Source of the DNA: Ancylomarina longa
GTDB taxonomy: Bacteria > Bacteroidota > Bacteroidia > Bacteroidales > Marinifilaceae
NCBI RefSeq assembly: GCF_003996985.1
Contig: NZ_RJJX01000023.1
Coordinates: 1 to 63,589 of the forward strand
DNA length: 63,589 nucleotides
Reading direction: 5' to 3'
Part shown: piece by piece, positions 28,148-39,241 of the stretch
Layout of the letters: each line of letters begins with the position of its first letter
Position numbering within the stretch: the first letter of the stretch is position 1
Translations under genes and position numbers: made by a program
The notes under the pieces: model-generated
Databases searched by the model: none
What the model saw: only the letters and a program-made list of their open reading frames with translations
Told to the model about the DNA's origin: nothing

Positions 28148-31100
28148 CTAATTTGCAAGGGTAAATCTCACACTTGCTCCAAATTCTGTTGTTCTGGTAG
28201 GGTAAGATAAAGAAACATAAGGCGTGTTTACAATCCGATCATAATACAATCTAAGATTGAATCGATTACTCAAGACATAATCTGCACTAAACTTTAGTGT
28301 TACTACCTTTTGTCCTGATGTTAGCTGATCTACTTCATCGACTATTTTGCGGATAATAGTGCTATTTTTGCGAATGGACAGATCTGCCCGCAAATTTAAA
28401 TCACTATTATATTTCTTTTGACGTGAACCAGATCCAATAATCATCCCGAAATCATCAAAACGATATCCCAATCCAAAAATCATTTCATTCGATGCTACCT
28501 CTGTTAATTGGGTATTTGTAAGACTTAAAATTAAATTCCTTGTACGTTTAATTTCAAAGCTTGTTGAAAAGCTATTTTTCCAAATCATGTCCACATTAAT
28601 AAGCGGATTAAACTGCTCGTTAATAGATATAGAATTCGCCTCATACAATGGCAAATAATTATCGGCCATATCTCTAATCAAACTATAACCATCGTCACCT
28701 TCTTCATAGGTTAGATTTGTATTGTAAGATCCCACATCATAGGTAGAAGTGTAGGCATGACTCAAATTTATCGATTTAAAATATCTCCTTACAAATGGAA
28801 TCTTCGACAAACCTTCGAAGTTAACTCTCCAGTTGGGTTGCATACTTGAGATCCCAGGGAATAGTTTATTGTATCCCTTACCACCATTACCGTAAGCCTT
28901 TAAAAAAGCAGGTATCAGAACTTCCTGGGAAGTGGGGCCATAGCCATTAAAGAAACCTTCGGCATCGGTACTGGCTTCATTTTCATAATTGTCACCATAG
29001 CGTTGTTGAGCCAATCTTAAAGATTCAGTTTTTCTATTTTCCAAAAACTCATCAAAATATTTGGAAGCATAATCACCAGTATTTCCTAAGGTGAAGAAAG
29101 CAGATTTTAAACTCAAAAAACTCATACTAAAATTTCCTGACTTCACTAGATTTTCCGCATCAAAATGATTATTATCAGTATTATAAATATAATATTCACT
29201 TCTATTTCTGGAATAGTTCCGGTTTGCAGTGATATCGATCTTTAGCCCTTTAACTGGTTCAATTGTACTTCGCAAAGTGAAGTTCTGAGTATGACTCATA
29301 GCGAATGGTTCATTTAAAGTAGGGTCCGTTGTAATCCAACCTCTTTCAGCTGCCTTACGAGCAAACTCCTTATCTTGCCCACCAGTAAGAAAATTAAATC
29401 CTGGAGCTTTAGAACCATTATAAGATTCTCCACCAAAGTAATTGGTTTGTGGTAAATAGCCAGGAAGAGTGGTTGCATTAATTTCAGAGTAGTTAATCGA
29501 AATATTTCTCACGCTCATTAAGGTTCTTAAAAAATTCTCTCCTATAAGTGTAAAAACCCCTTCCTTTTCGGATATTTTACCGGTAACCCTAACCCTCACA
29601 TCCTTTACACTCCTAGCAGATGTAATTTTTGCCCGATTGCCAGTTACAGGTTTGACATGTACTTTCACCTCACGCCCCTGTTTATCGTAAACCTTTACTT
29701 TAATATCTTCCGTCATCAATTTATGATAGATTGAAATAGGAATTCCCTTTTTTAGTTCTGGCAATGTACCTTCATAATTTAGGGTAGTATACGCTTTTGT
29801 CTTCTTCTTATATTTTCTGCTGGAGCTATACTTTCGGTTAATTTTTTTCAGAAATCCTATTTTATTATACAAATTCACCATATTCAATTGCCCATTCATC
29901 TGAACATTATTTGAATTACGTATCGTATTACCCAATTCAATTGTATCTGCTGTAATTGCACCAGCATTCCAATCATATGCACCGGAATACCTAGTTGTAA
30001 TAGAAGTCCAGTTAAACCAAGGTATTTTATTTATTGGTACCGTATAGGTAATATTAAAATTGTGATGGTACTTTATATTTCTTCCTCCATCCATCAAATT
30101 ATTCCAAATAGAATCCTTCCATATATTATATGCATCTCTATCTCTGTTTTTATCCACTATCCCATCCGGTTCATCAATACGGGAAGTATTGGTTGCCGAG
30201 AAATCAAATTTCAACCCTTTTGTGAGGTTATACTTTAAATCATAGTAACGATACCAAATAAAATCTTTATCAAAAGTAGGTTCTATTTTCAAGTCTGGTT
30301 CTTCAATATTTCTTTTCTCTATTTCCCTATAATATCTTTGTAAATCGGAACGAAACGACAGCTGTGTTGGCAAGTAATAAAAGTTAAAATCTCTTATCAA
30401 TTTAAAAATAGGTTTGCGAAATGCTTTTACCTTTTTAAAAGGTTGAACATTTTTCGGACGGTTCGTATAATTATAGCTTAAAACTCCCCTGTAATTTTTC
30501 TCTAAATCGCGAGCTGTATTTACATCCCGTGAATAGGTTTCATTAAAGGAATAAGTTAAAGCCAAATTGGAAACATCAATCAACTTAGATTTTCCACCAA
30601 TTTTTTCAATTCTAACATTGGTGAGATTGAAACTTTTCCGTTTGGTATATTCCTGTGAGATATTTTTGATAGAGTCTCTTTCTGCTTTGGAATCAGCATT
30701 ATCTAAGGCAACATTTAAAGGAATATCCGGATCCAAAGGATTATATTCCGGACTTACAGTTTGTTCAGAAATAGCATAATACATGGGAATACGTATTCCT
30801 GATTTTTCAGGAAAGAATTTACCTAATTCCAGGCTAGCCGATAAATCATATTGAAAAATATCATCTTTGGATCGATCATTCACACCATCCTCAATTCCTC
30901 CAAAACCTGAGGTTACTTTGCTTCCCGCCCAAGTAACAGTCCCAAGGTCTGCAAGTTTAGTTGTTAATCTAAGATTTGCAGCCCAACCACCATTTTCATC
31001 AAAATCGGATAAGCGAAGTTCATTCAGCCAAACTTCAACAGATTTAGGCAATTGATCATCAATTCCCGTAGCATCTGATTCAGGATTTTTTACTCCGATC

Positions 31101-34100
31101 ATCACCGTGCGTACATTAGCAAGATTTGGATTTCCTTTGATTCGAACGATTTGCTCCGCCTGCAGAGGATCAGCATTACTAGACAAATCACCAACCTTCA
31201 TATCAAAAACTGTGGTATAATCAATAGTTGAACCTGCCGCACGCATTGCATCGTTACGCAATTGCTTTATAGTTTGAAATAAATGCAGTTTAAAATCAAA
31301 TCTATTTTCATCTGGCCATACACTCAAACGATCGTCCTGATTATCCCCATTATATACACCAGGAGGTGTTAATTTTAGCGGAATCTCATACTCATAATAA
31401 TTATCCTGATAATCTGAACCTAGTCGAATAAACACATTCACCTGATCATCCTGAAGAGGAAAACCATCAATTTCTTCCGCATGAACATCCATTTTTAACT
31501 TACCATACTTTCGAACATCCATATTTAATGTCTTATATGCTCCCTTTCCCTTGCCATCTTCCAAATTGTTAATTTTAAGCAAGATAGATTGTTCGTTCAA
31601 TTGCACTAATTGTGGATTACTTGGATCAACTACTCTGTCGATTCCCGGAGGTAAAACATAATTTACAGGTTCTTTACTTGCATTTTCTTCAATATTAATG
31701 GCTGTGATATCGAAAGCAGCTTCAGATGGAAAGCTATTATTAACATCTTCATTAATTGCTTGTTCGTACTTTCTCCAATCATCACGAACCAAATCCAGAG
31801 TAGCAAAACGGGCTATCACATCCTCATCAAAATTTTTCATGAACATCCGAATGAATCGAATAGATGTGAAGTCGTTTATATTTCCAAATTTATCTTCGTA
31901 TTCGCTTACTGGAATTTTAAATTGATACCAGTTTACACTCCCTTTTGTGCCATTTGCCAGATCAACATTACTTGTAACTTTATCAACAATAAAATTTTGC
32001 CCCACCTTCATTTCATCAGGTTGAAGATGAACTCTATATTGATAATAAGCCTCACTTTCACTCAAGGTATTATCGTGATTAATGTCCTCAACATCAGGCA
32101 AGGTTGTCGCAGAAGTTGGATAACTTTCCGGAGACAAGTCAGAAGTTGGAGAATTTCCTTCCGGTCCATTATAAGCTTTATACCTTTCAAGAATACTAAC
32201 CTCATCGGCATCGTAATCACTACCTCTAAAATAATGATAATCATCACTAGATGGATCTTGAACTGCCATATTGTATGCAGCAGAACCTGTTCCTAAATTA
32301 GAAGAAAAGCTTATCGCCTGAATGTAATCCTTGAAAAAGCTTAGCTCATCTTGATCATCTAATCCATCCAAACCTACATCCTGAAATTTTCGGGATTGAG
32401 TATTATTATCAAATGCATTTACCAAAGATTGAACCAAAGGTACACGTCCCCATTTTGTGCTATCTACGAGAGTTACATTCTCATCAATAGGCAATCCATT
32501 CTCAAATGATTTTCTGGAATCGCGCAAAACATCTTCTGAAATATTACCCAGATCAAAATAGATATCTCCTCCATTTCGATTTGGGTCATAAACGAAGGGA
32601 TCCATCATCCAAAATTCGATATAAGCAATATTTGCCGCCTCAAAATCATTGGTTTCAATTTTACGCATGATACCTCCCCAGCGAGATTCAGGTACCTTTA
32701 GGCTGCCATCCTCATTCATTCCCTGAGAAATCCCTAGCTCACCATCAACATCATAATTATAAGGGCCTTTCTCTTCAGGATAATAGGCCAAATTAAGAAC
32801 TGAAATATTGGTAGGTACACCAGAGGCTCTTTCTTTATTGGGCCAAATTTCCTCTTCAAATATTTCCCGCACAAAATGATTCGATTGCTGATCTTTGTCG
32901 GCTTTAATATATCCGGGAGTAGCAGCATTATTTCTTAAAAAGAGTGGATCGATAACATACCATGCTAGTTTTGCCCTGTTATAGCCATAAGCTAAATCAT
33001 TATTTAAATTTCCTTCGGGAAATTGCGCATCGTTATTTTGGGGAGTACTTGCAAGTACCCAAGAACTTAAGCTTTTTAAATCGATAGATGTTTCTGTTCC
33101 TTCAAAGTCATCAATATAAGCTGTACCGGAACTTCCAATAGCTTTATTGTGTCCTGGAACCAATTGTGCAAATTCACCTTCTACGGAAATTGAGGAAGGT
33201 TCTTTAGTTTCAATAAATGGAATTTTATCTATCATTCGGGTTAAAAACTCCGATTCTGTATGATAACTTCCATTCAACCCCCAAATTGTGTTGGAAATAG
33301 GTTCATCTCCTATATTTACTTTCTGTGTTAATGGTTGTTCGGAAAGATGCATTACCGTTGCACCCAAATTAAAATCATCGTTAATTTGATAATCCATCTG
33401 AACACCAAGTAAAGTTTTTGTTTGGATATTAAAAAGAGAATTATTTTCTGATGAAATCGTAATAGGAGTACTTGATTCCAATAAGCTTTGATTGATAATT
33501 TTCACTCTTCCTAGTGTGTAATCAACTGTATAGTCAATATTCTCAACCAATTCACGTCCACCTGCTTTTACACTTACCGAACCAGGTTCCACATTCAGGG
33601 CATTCAATGAAATTTCTGAACTAGTTGAAGATTTATAACTCCCCTTTAAGGAATATTTATTCTTCTCTGCAATTTGCTGAGCCTCATTTTGAGTTTTCTT
33701 ATACAATTCCTCAAAAACATACTTATCAGCAATAACATTATTACCAATTTTACCACGCAAATACTTGCCAAATGGTTCAATCTCCGGAAATATTATTCTT
33801 CCATTCGTTGAATATATTGTAATTCCATCAATAAAGTCGAACATTCCATCAGCACCAGGATCCAACTGTGAATTTAACTGATCTAAATTCAATACTTTAA
33901 GTAAGATGTCATTCTTAACATCTCCTTCGGGCAAATAATTAACTGCAGTACCTGCATTATCATTCTGATATAAGATATTCAAAACAAAATCATCAGCATT
34001 CACCTGGAAGGCTCCGATATTATAAATATTCTTCATCATCAGCTCCCATGTAGGCATTTGAGGACTCAAATTAGTACCTTTTAACAACTTCATGACCAAA

Positions 34101-35662
34101 GTTTGCGGAGCACTTACCCCATCGGATGTAAATTCACCTACTCGAAAAACCTGACCTCGATAAGTATATTCATATGCAACAGCCAAAACTTCATCCGCAT
34201 TCAATGCCTGGTTTAAAGAAATATAACCTAGTTTTTCATTTACAGTATATTCAGATTCTGACAATTTCCTTGCATTTTCTACTTTCTCGTAATCAGTACC
34301 ACTGACAAAACCTGGAGTTAAAGGAGAAAGTGTGCTGGTAACTTGGTTAATATCCCGAATACCAGAAAAATTTATTGTCATTTGCTGATAAACATCATTT
34401 AAGTCGTTATCAGGTAATGTTCCTGTTCCTGTCTGCGAAAACAAAGAATTATAAATATTACTTGCATCCTCACCTAAATCAACAAAAGCAACAAGATTTC
34501 TTGAGTCCTGAAAATTTGAGGTTTTATTTGTTACCCAAACTTCAACCTTATTAATGGAAACTGCCGAATTGATTACAGGCAAATTCTTAAGTGCCTCATC
34601 ATAATGATCGTAAAAATATTTAGATAAGAAGAAGTGTCGATTGGCTTCGTATTGATCAATTGGTATATCAAACTCATTTTTCTGCGCACCATTTTCCATT
34701 TCCACAACCGTTGTTTCCCCTTTTTGTTGAGAAAAAATAGAGGTTACGGATAATTTTCCAAACTGCATTTGTGTTTTAACACCAAATAAATTTTGACCAC
34801 CCGTTATTAAAGTATTTGAAATAGGCATAGAAACATTACCTGCTTCTACTTTTTTAATAATCTCATCTTCATCTCCAGTATATTCCAATCTCATTTGATT
34901 CTCGAAATCGAATGTAGCCTCCGTATTATAGTTCACATCCATTTTCAATTTCTCCCCAACCGTTCCGGTAACATTCATTTGAATTTTCTCGTCAAAATCA
35001 AAACTTGTAGTTTTCCTCAAATTCTCAGGTAGAGTTGGATTTTCAACGTTTGTTGTATTAATACCGAAAGTGAGTTCTGCAGATCCCTGTGGTTTAATCT
35101 TTATGGTATTGCTTCCAAAAATTTTATCAACAAATTGTCCGCCCAGTTTTAAATCCGGCACCAATTCGTTGCCAGAATTAGAACCTTCATTTCGGCTTCT
35201 TTCCATCCAATAGTCACGAATAGAATTTTGGGCGTTATATGCTCTATACTCCTCAACCGTCATAGAAATCGGACGACGGTAATTCATCTCCCCAATTTTT
35301 TTAACCAAAATATAATTCCCTGTTTCCGGATCGTATTTAATAGTTGATTGAATATTACTTGGATCCTTTAGAAATAAGGGAGATTTCTGTGATGCTCCAT
35401 ATTCCTGATTTTCGTTCTCATCATCGAAAGGATATCGCAAAGAATCATTCTTTGCATTTGGATTGTCGTTATAAAAAGGAGATTTTTTATTAACAATTCG
35501 ACTGTTCGAATTTCTAGAGATACTACTTGTATCTCTTTGTTGTATTACACCATTTAAATTAGCAATATCGCCATTAAGAGCAAACAACGAAAACTCGCTA
35601 TTAAGAGCGCTGCACAGTACAACAAAACAAAGGGATATTATATATTTTAATAGTTTTTTCAA
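28148..35662 (-). CDS. sprA: SprA/Sov-type outer-membrane translocon protein of the type IX secretion system
   Basis: SprA forms the very large outer-membrane beta-barrel through which type IX cargo leaves the cell. In gliding species it is needed for surface adhesin export. The 2504-residue length matches the family (about 2400-2500). A signal peptide lies at residues 1 to about 25. Long repetitive beta-strand regions follow, with typical passages such as SVEGEFAQLVPGHNKAIG, YIDDFEGTETSIDLKS and ELRLSDFDENGGWAANLR. The C-terminus ends in an aromatic-rich barrel strand (TEFGASVRFTLAN). It is monocistronic or followed by gcvH; ruvA lies 45 bp upstream. Confidence 0.96.
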   Translation of the reverse strand: MKKLLKYIISLCFVVLCSALNSEFSLFALNGDIANLNGVIQQRDTSSISRNSNSRIVNKKSPFYNDNPNAKNDSLRYPFDDENENQEYGASQKSPLFLKDPSNIQSTIKYDPETGNYILVKKIGEMNYRRPISMTVEEYRAYNAQNSIRDYWMERSRNEGSNSGNELVPDLKLGGQFVDKIFGSNTIKIKPQGSAELTFGINTTNVENPTLPENLRKTTSFDFDEKIQMNVTGTVGEKLKMDVNYNTEATFDFENQMRLEYTGDEDEIIKKVEAGNVSMPISNTLITGGQNLFGVKTQMQFGKLSVTSIFSQQKGETTVVEMENGAQKNEFDIPIDQYEANRHFFLSKYFYDHYDEALKNLPVINSAVSINKVEVWVTNKTSNFQDSRNLVAFVDLGEDASNIYNSLFSQTGTGTLPDNDLNDVYQQMTINFSGIRDINQVTSTLSPLTPGFVSGTDYEKVENARKLSESEYTVNEKLGYISLNQALNADEVLAVAYEYTYRGQVFRVGEFTSDGVSAPQTLVMKLLKGTNLSPQMPTWELMMKNIYNIGAFQVNADDFVLNILYQNDNAGTAVNYLPEGDVKNDILLKVLNLDQLNSQLDPGADGMFDFIDGITIYSTNGRIIFPEIEPFGKYLRGKIGNNVIADKYVFEELYKKTQNEAQQIAEKNKYSLKGSYKSSTSSEISLNALNVEPGSVSVKAGGRELVENIDYTVDYTLGRVKIINQSLLESSTPITISSENNSLFNIQTKTLLGVQMDYQINDDFNLGATVMHLSEQPLTQKVNIGDEPISNTIWGLNGSYHTESEFLTRMIDKIPFIETKEPSSISVEGEFAQLVPGHNKAIGSSGTAYIDDFEGTETSIDLKSLSSWVLASTPQNNDAQFPEGNLNNDLAYGYNRAKLAWYVIDPLFLRNNAATPGYIKADKDQQSNHFVREIFEEEIWPNKERASGVPTNISVLNLAYYPEEKGPYNYDVDGELGISQGMNEDGSLKVPESRWGGIMRKIETNDFEAANIAYIEFWMMDPFVYDPNRNGGDIYFDLGNISEDVLRDSRKSFENGLPIDENVTLVDSTKWGRVPLVQSLVNAFDNNTQSRKFQDVGLDGLDDQDELSFFKDYIQAISFSSNLGTGSAAYNMAVQDPSSDDYHYFRGSDYDADEVSILERYKAYNGPEGNSPTSDLSPESYPTSATTLPDVEDINHDNTLSESEAYYQYRVHLQPDEMKVGQNFIVDKVTSNVDLANGTKGSVNWYQFKIPVSEYEDKFGNINDFTSIRFIRMFMKNFDEDVIARFATLDLVRDDWRKYEQAINEDVNNSFPSEAAFDITAINIEENASKEPVNYVLPPGIDRVVDPSNPQLVQLNEQSILLKINNLEDGKGKGAYKTLNMDVRKYGKLKMDVHAEEIDGFPLQDDQVNVFIRLGSDYQDNYYEYEIPLKLTPPGVYNGDNQDDRLSVWPDENRFDFKLHLFQTIKQLRNDAMRAAGSTIDYTTVFDMKVGDLSSNADPLQAEQIVRIKGNPNLANVRTVMIGVKNPESDATGIDDQLPKSVEVWLNELRLSDFDENGGWAANLRLTTKLADLGTVTWAGSKVTSGFGGIEDGVNDRSKDDIFQYDLSASLELGKFFPEKSGIRIPMYYAISEQTVSPEYNPLDPDIPLNVALDNADSKAERDSIKNISQEYTKRKSFNLTNVRIEKIGGKSKLIDVSNLALTYSFNETYSRDVNTARDLEKNYRGVLSYNYTNRPKNVQPFKKVKAFRKPIFKLIRDFNFYYLPTQLSFRSDLQRYYREIEKRNIEEPDLKIEPTFDKDFIWYRYYDLKYNLTKGLKFDFSATNTSRIDEPDGIVDKNRDRDAYNIWKDSIWNNLMDGGRNIKYHHNFNITYTVPINKIPWFNWTSITTRYSGAYDWNAGAITADTIELGNTIRNSNNVQMNGQLNMVNLYNKIGFLKKINRKYSSSRKYKKKTKAYTTLNYEGTLPELKKGIPISIYHKLMTEDIKVKVYDKQGREVKVHVKPVTGNRAKITSARSVKDVRVRVTGKISEKEGVFTLIGENFLRTLMSVRNISINYSEINATTLPGYLPQTNYFGGESYNGSKAPGFNFLTGGQDKEFARKAAERGWITTDPTLNEPFAMSHTQNFTLRSTIEPVKGLKIDITANRNYSRNRSEYYIYNTDNNHFDAENLVKSGNFSMSFLSLKSAFFTLGNTGDYASKYFDEFLENRKTESLRLAQQRYGDNYENEASTDAEGFFNGYGPTSQEVLIPAFLKAYGNGGKGYNKLFPGISSMQPNWRVNFEGLSKIPFVRRYFKSINLSHAYTSTYDVGSYNTNLTYEEGDDGYSLIRDMADNYLPLYEANSISINEQFNPLINVDMIWKNSFSTSFEIKRTRNLILSLTNTQLTEVASNEMIFGLGYRFDDFGMIIGSGSRQKKYNSDLNLRADLSIRKNSTIIRKIVDEVDQLTSGQKVVTLKFSADYVLSNRFNLRLYYDRIVNTPYVSLSYPTRTTEFGASVRFTLAN

Positions 35663-35707
35663 TGATTGATGATTACCTTAGGTTAGTAAAGCAATTACGT
35701 TGATCCT

Positions 35708-36289
35708 TTACAATTGTTTCAAGGCCATTTTTATTAAATCTTCCACACTTGAAGATGGATTGGCCATATATAATTTATCTACTATTTTACTGACTGGATT
35801 TTTAGAAAAGCCTAGCATCACTAAAGCAGATAACGCTTCATCTTTGGTAGTATTGTCCTGTGGAATTGAAAATTCCATAATATCAGAATCCTTACTCAAT
35901 TTATCCTTCAATTCAATTATAATTCTTTGTGCAGATTTTGCTCCAATCCCCTTCACACTTTGCAAAGTTTTTACATTATTGGACAAAATAGCTGTTTGAA
36001 TTTCGGAAGGAGAAAGAGATGAAAGCATTACTCGAGCAGTATTAACTCCCACCCCAGAAACTGAGATTAAATATCTGAATATCTGGCGTTCAGCAGCATC
36101 AACAAATCCAAACAGAAGATGCGCATCTTCACGAACTACCTGATGTAGAAACAACATCACATTCTTACGTCCCGATAATTTTGAGTAAGCATTTAGAGAA
36201 ATATTCAAAAAATAGCCGATCCCATTATTGTCAACCACTACTGAAGTTGGGTTAAGCTCTACCAAATCTCCTTTAATATATTCGAACAT
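35708..36289 (-). CDS. ruvA: Holliday junction branch migration protein RuvA
   Basis: RuvA binds four-way junctions and recruits the RuvB motor. I choose the ATG at 36289 (MFEYIKGDLVEL), giving 193 residues, because family members start with this strand; the 19-codon upstream extension has no family match. An N-terminal OB fold is followed by helix-hairpin-helix motifs (LISVSGVGVNTARVML and LQSVKGIGAKSAQRII) and a C-terminal RuvB-binding helical domain (DEALSALVMLGFSKNPV). It lies 45 bp upstream of sprA, an order I recall in several Bacteroidota. Confidence 0.95.
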   Translation of the reverse strand: MFEYIKGDLVELNPTSVVVDNNGIGYFLNISLNAYSKLSGRKNVMLFLHQVVREDAHLLFGFVDAAERQIFRYLISVSGVGVNTARVMLSSLSPSEIQTAILSNNVKTLQSVKGIGAKSAQRIIIELKDKLSKDSDIMEFSIPQDNTTKDEALSALVMLGFSKNPVSKIVDKLYMANPSSSVEDLIKMALKQL

Positions 36290-36420
36290 AAATTCTAAAT
36301 TGATTGATTCTGAATTGAAAGACTTAAAATATGTAAAAATATGCAATATTAATAATCGGAACTCCTCTTAAAAATAGATTTTCAAAATAAATCAGTAAAT
36401 ATATTTAAGAGACAAAATAA

Positions 36421-36444
36421 AGAGCGATTTTATCAAATCGCCCT
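36421..36444 (-). terminator. intrinsic terminator of pdxA
   Basis: GCGATTT (36424-36430) pairs with AAATCGC (36435-36441), with an A-rich flank that becomes T-rich on the minus strand. It lies 22 bp after the pdxA stop. Confidence 0.75.
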
Positions 36445-36465
36445 TTTTCGATTAGTATATTCTAC

Positions 36466-37521
36466 TTATGAATTTTTGGCTGTATCAGATAATTTCAAAG
36501 GATCTTTACTCACCTCCTCATATCCTGCTCTGCTGCGATAAACATCAAGTGCTAAATATAAAGCTTCGCGGAAAGATTTTTCGGAAGCATTATTAAGTCC
36601 GGCGATACTATAAGCAGTACCATGAGCGGGAGAAGTTCTTATTTTTGATAACCCTGCTGTAAAATTAACTCCCGAATCAAAGGCCAAAGCTTTAAAAGGT
36701 GCTAATCCTTGATCGTGATACATCGCAAGGATGGCATCAAATTTCGAGTAAGCATCCGAACCAAAAAATCCATCTGCAGGAAACGGGCCAAGAGCCATAA
36801 TTCCCTTTTTGCGGGCCTCCTCTAACGCAGGTATAATAATTTCTTCTTCCTCTGATCCAATTAAACCATTGTCTCCTGCGTGCGGATTTAGACTAAGGAC
36901 AGCAATTTGAGGTCTGCGAATCCCAAAATCTCTTAGTAAAGAATCATTTAGAACATCCAACTTACTCAAGATATTATCTTTGGTAATTTTCTCCGGCACC
37001 TTAGAAATGGGTACATGACCTGCAACTACACCGACTCTCAATTTATTACTTATCAATAACATTAAAGATTTACCCGATTCCAGCTTAGACTCCAGATATT
37101 CTGTATGACCGGGAAAATCAAAATCTTTAGATTGAATATTCTTTTTATTGATCGGAGCAGTAACCAACACATCAATATCACCTTTTTTAAGATCAGATAC
37201 TGCTAACTCCAAAGCTTGAAATGAAGACATTCCTGCACTTTTTGTTGATTTCCCTAATTCAACTTTTATATTTTCATCCACACAATTTATGATATTGGCT
37301 CGTCGAGGATGAGCTTCATTAGCCTCATTTATATTGTTGAGACTAAAGTTGTCAATATTAAGTGCCTTTCTATGGTAAGCAGCTACTTTCGGGGAACCAT
37401 AAATAATTGGGGTACACAATTCAAAGATACGGTTATCCATCAATGTTTTCATGATAACCTCATAACCTATTCCATTAATATCACCGTGAGTTATTCCAAC
37501 TTTTATTTTAATATCCTTCAT
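36466..37521 (-). CDS. pdxA: 4-hydroxythreonine-4-phosphate dehydrogenase PdxA
   Basis: PdxA oxidises 4-phosphohydroxy-L-threonine in the DXP-dependent pyridoxal phosphate pathway. The 351-residue protein has GITHGDINGIGYEV at the N-terminus, VTAPINKKNI, the metal-ligand GHTEYL, the second metal His in MYHDQGLAPFKA and RTSPAHGTAYSIAG near the end. A product of dxr's substrate pathway (DXP) feeds the same B6 route, but the two genes are not in one operon. Confidence 0.95.
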   Translation of the reverse strand: MKDIKIKVGITHGDINGIGYEVIMKTLMDNRIFELCTPIIYGSPKVAAYHRKALNIDNFSLNNINEANEAHPRRANIINCVDENIKVELGKSTKSAGMSSFQALELAVSDLKKGDIDVLVTAPINKKNIQSKDFDFPGHTEYLESKLESGKSLMLLISNKLRVGVVAGHVPISKVPEKITKDNILSKLDVLNDSLLRDFGIRRPQIAVLSLNPHAGDNGLIGSEEEEIIIPALEEARKKGIMALGPFPADGFFGSDAYSKFDAILAMYHDQGLAPFKALAFDSGVNFTAGLSKIRTSPAHGTAYSIAGLNNASEKSFREALYLALDVYRSRAGYEEVSKDPLKLSDTAKNS

Positions 37522-37669
37522 GTTCTAATTATTAGATTTTCAATTCCAGCCACTTATTTATCAACTCATCAATTTTCAGAATTTAATCTCGGTGTAAATA
37601 AGAGCTCTTTATGAATGATTACAAAAATAACAAGAATATGCTATTAGGCAGCATGATTCCAACTATTCC

Positions 37670-39109
37670 TTATGATTGATATTTTTTGATAAATTCAAAA
37701 AGCAGGCGAACACCAACCCCTGTTCCTCCTTTACCACGGTAATTATCTTTAGCACTTAAAAATGCAGGTCCTGCAATATCAATGTGTATCCAAGGATAAT
37801 CGGTAAAGTGTTCCAGAAATTTCCCTGCCGTAATCGCACCTCCATCACGAGTTCCTATATTTTTTAAATCAGCAATATCCGATTTAATCAATTCATCATA
37901 TTCTTCCCAAAATGGAAATTCAACGATTCGTTCATGAACAGTATTTCCCGCTTTTTTTAAACTATCCATTTTTTCCAAACCATTCTCATTACCCATAGCA
38001 ACGACACCATACTTGCCTATAGCTACAGCTGCTGCACCTGTTAATGTTGCAAGATCAATCACAAACTCAGGATCATATTTTTTTGCATAGGTTAAGGCAT
38101 CTGCCAAAACCAAACGACCTTCTGCATCGGTGTTTAGCACCTCCACACTTATACCGTTGAACATATTGATGATATCACCAGGAGCATAGGCATTTCCTCC
38201 GGGACGATTATCTGTAGCCGGAACCAATCCGATAACATGAACCGGGATTTTTGATTTAGCGATAGCATACATTGCACCAGCAACGGCAGCAGCTCCACCC
38301 ATATCCGATTTCATCAAATCCATACTATCCTTTGTTGGCTTAAGACTCAATCCTCCAGTATCATAAACTATACCTTTCCCAACAAAAACAATAGGTTTAC
38401 TATTTACTTTATTCAGTGGATTCCACTCCAAAATTGAAAAAGTAGGATCTTCAATACTGCCTTTGTTAACAGCAAGCAATCCTCCCATTTTTAAACTTTG
38501 AATTTGCTGTCTCTCCAAAATATCTACATCGAAATTTGCATCGACTCCCATTTGTTTAAACTCTGCACTTAGTCGATTAGCAGTAAGAAAACTATTAGGC
38601 TCATTTACCAAATCACGAGCATATTTTACTCCAGTTGTTAATGCTACCAGTTCCTCAATTTGATTCTTGGTTAGTGTTTTACTTTCGAGCTGAAGATGAG
38701 TCAAATAATACTTTACTTTCTTAGTATCACTAAGGTATTTTATAAATTGGTAGTTAGACAAAACCAAACCCTCGATTAAGGCTAATAAAAACTGATCTGA
38801 ATCAAATTCATCTTTTATAATTAAGGATGTAATTCTATTTTCCTGACATATTCCATGAAGCTTGTATCCTAATTGTCTTGTGCCTTCTAAATTCTTATCT
38901 GTGCATTCCTGTAATTTCGAAACATGTACAAAAATCTTGTGAGAATATCTGTTAAATTCAATTATCTCCACATCACCATCTAATTTTGCTTTTAAATAAG
39001 CCATTTCTTCCGATGAGATTGGTAGTTGTTCATATTTTGATTGCGAGACAAAATAAAATTCATTTTCCTTGCCTGTGAGTGAACCTGATTTTATCAATTT
39101 TATATTCAT
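37670..39109 (-). CDS. M17 family leucyl aminopeptidase
   Basis: This cytosolic two-metal aminopeptidase removes N-terminal residues from peptides. The 479-residue protein carries the M17 catalytic region: VGKGIVYDTGGLSLKP, MKSDMGGAAAV and the signature NTDAEGRLVLADAL, with the metal-binding Lys, Asp and Glu residues present. The N-terminal regulatory domain is divergent. It is a likely PepA-type housekeeping enzyme. Its stop is followed by a 148-bp gap to pdxA, so it is probably transcribed separately. Confidence 0.93.
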   Translation of the reverse strand: MNIKLIKSGSLTGKENEFYFVSQSKYEQLPISSEEMAYLKAKLDGDVEIIEFNRYSHKIFVHVSKLQECTDKNLEGTRQLGYKLHGICQENRITSLIIKDEFDSDQFLLALIEGLVLSNYQFIKYLSDTKKVKYYLTHLQLESKTLTKNQIEELVALTTGVKYARDLVNEPNSFLTANRLSAEFKQMGVDANFDVDILERQQIQSLKMGGLLAVNKGSIEDPTFSILEWNPLNKVNSKPIVFVGKGIVYDTGGLSLKPTKDSMDLMKSDMGGAAAVAGAMYAIAKSKIPVHVIGLVPATDNRPGGNAYAPGDIINMFNGISVEVLNTDAEGRLVLADALTYAKKYDPEFVIDLATLTGAAAVAIGKYGVVAMGNENGLEKMDSLKKAGNTVHERIVEFPFWEEYDELIKSDIADLKNIGTRDGGAITAGKFLEHFTDYPWIHIDIAGPAFLSAKDNYRGKGGTGVGVRLLFEFIKKYQS

Positions 39110-39206
39110 AATATTTTAGTTTTTAAAGTATTATAACAAAATAAACTATACCGTAAGTCACGATAAAAATAGTAAAATGAATTCGCAAACTATTTTTCAA
39201 ACAAGA

Positions 39207-39236
39207 ATAAAAAAAACCGCAGATTAAATCTGCAGT
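39207..39236 (-). terminator. intrinsic terminator
   Basis: GCAGAT (39219-39224) pairs with ATCTGC (39228-39233), extended by AAC/GTT. The A run at 39208-39216 gives a T run on the minus strand. It lies 5 bp after the stop of the gene at 39242-39622. Confidence 0.8.
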
Positions 39237-39241
39237 TATAT

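Noticed and set aside
31760-32296. 178-residue open frame antisense to sprA
   Set aside because: It lies wholly inside an intact, clearly recognised sprA gene on the other strand and has no protein-like features of its own.
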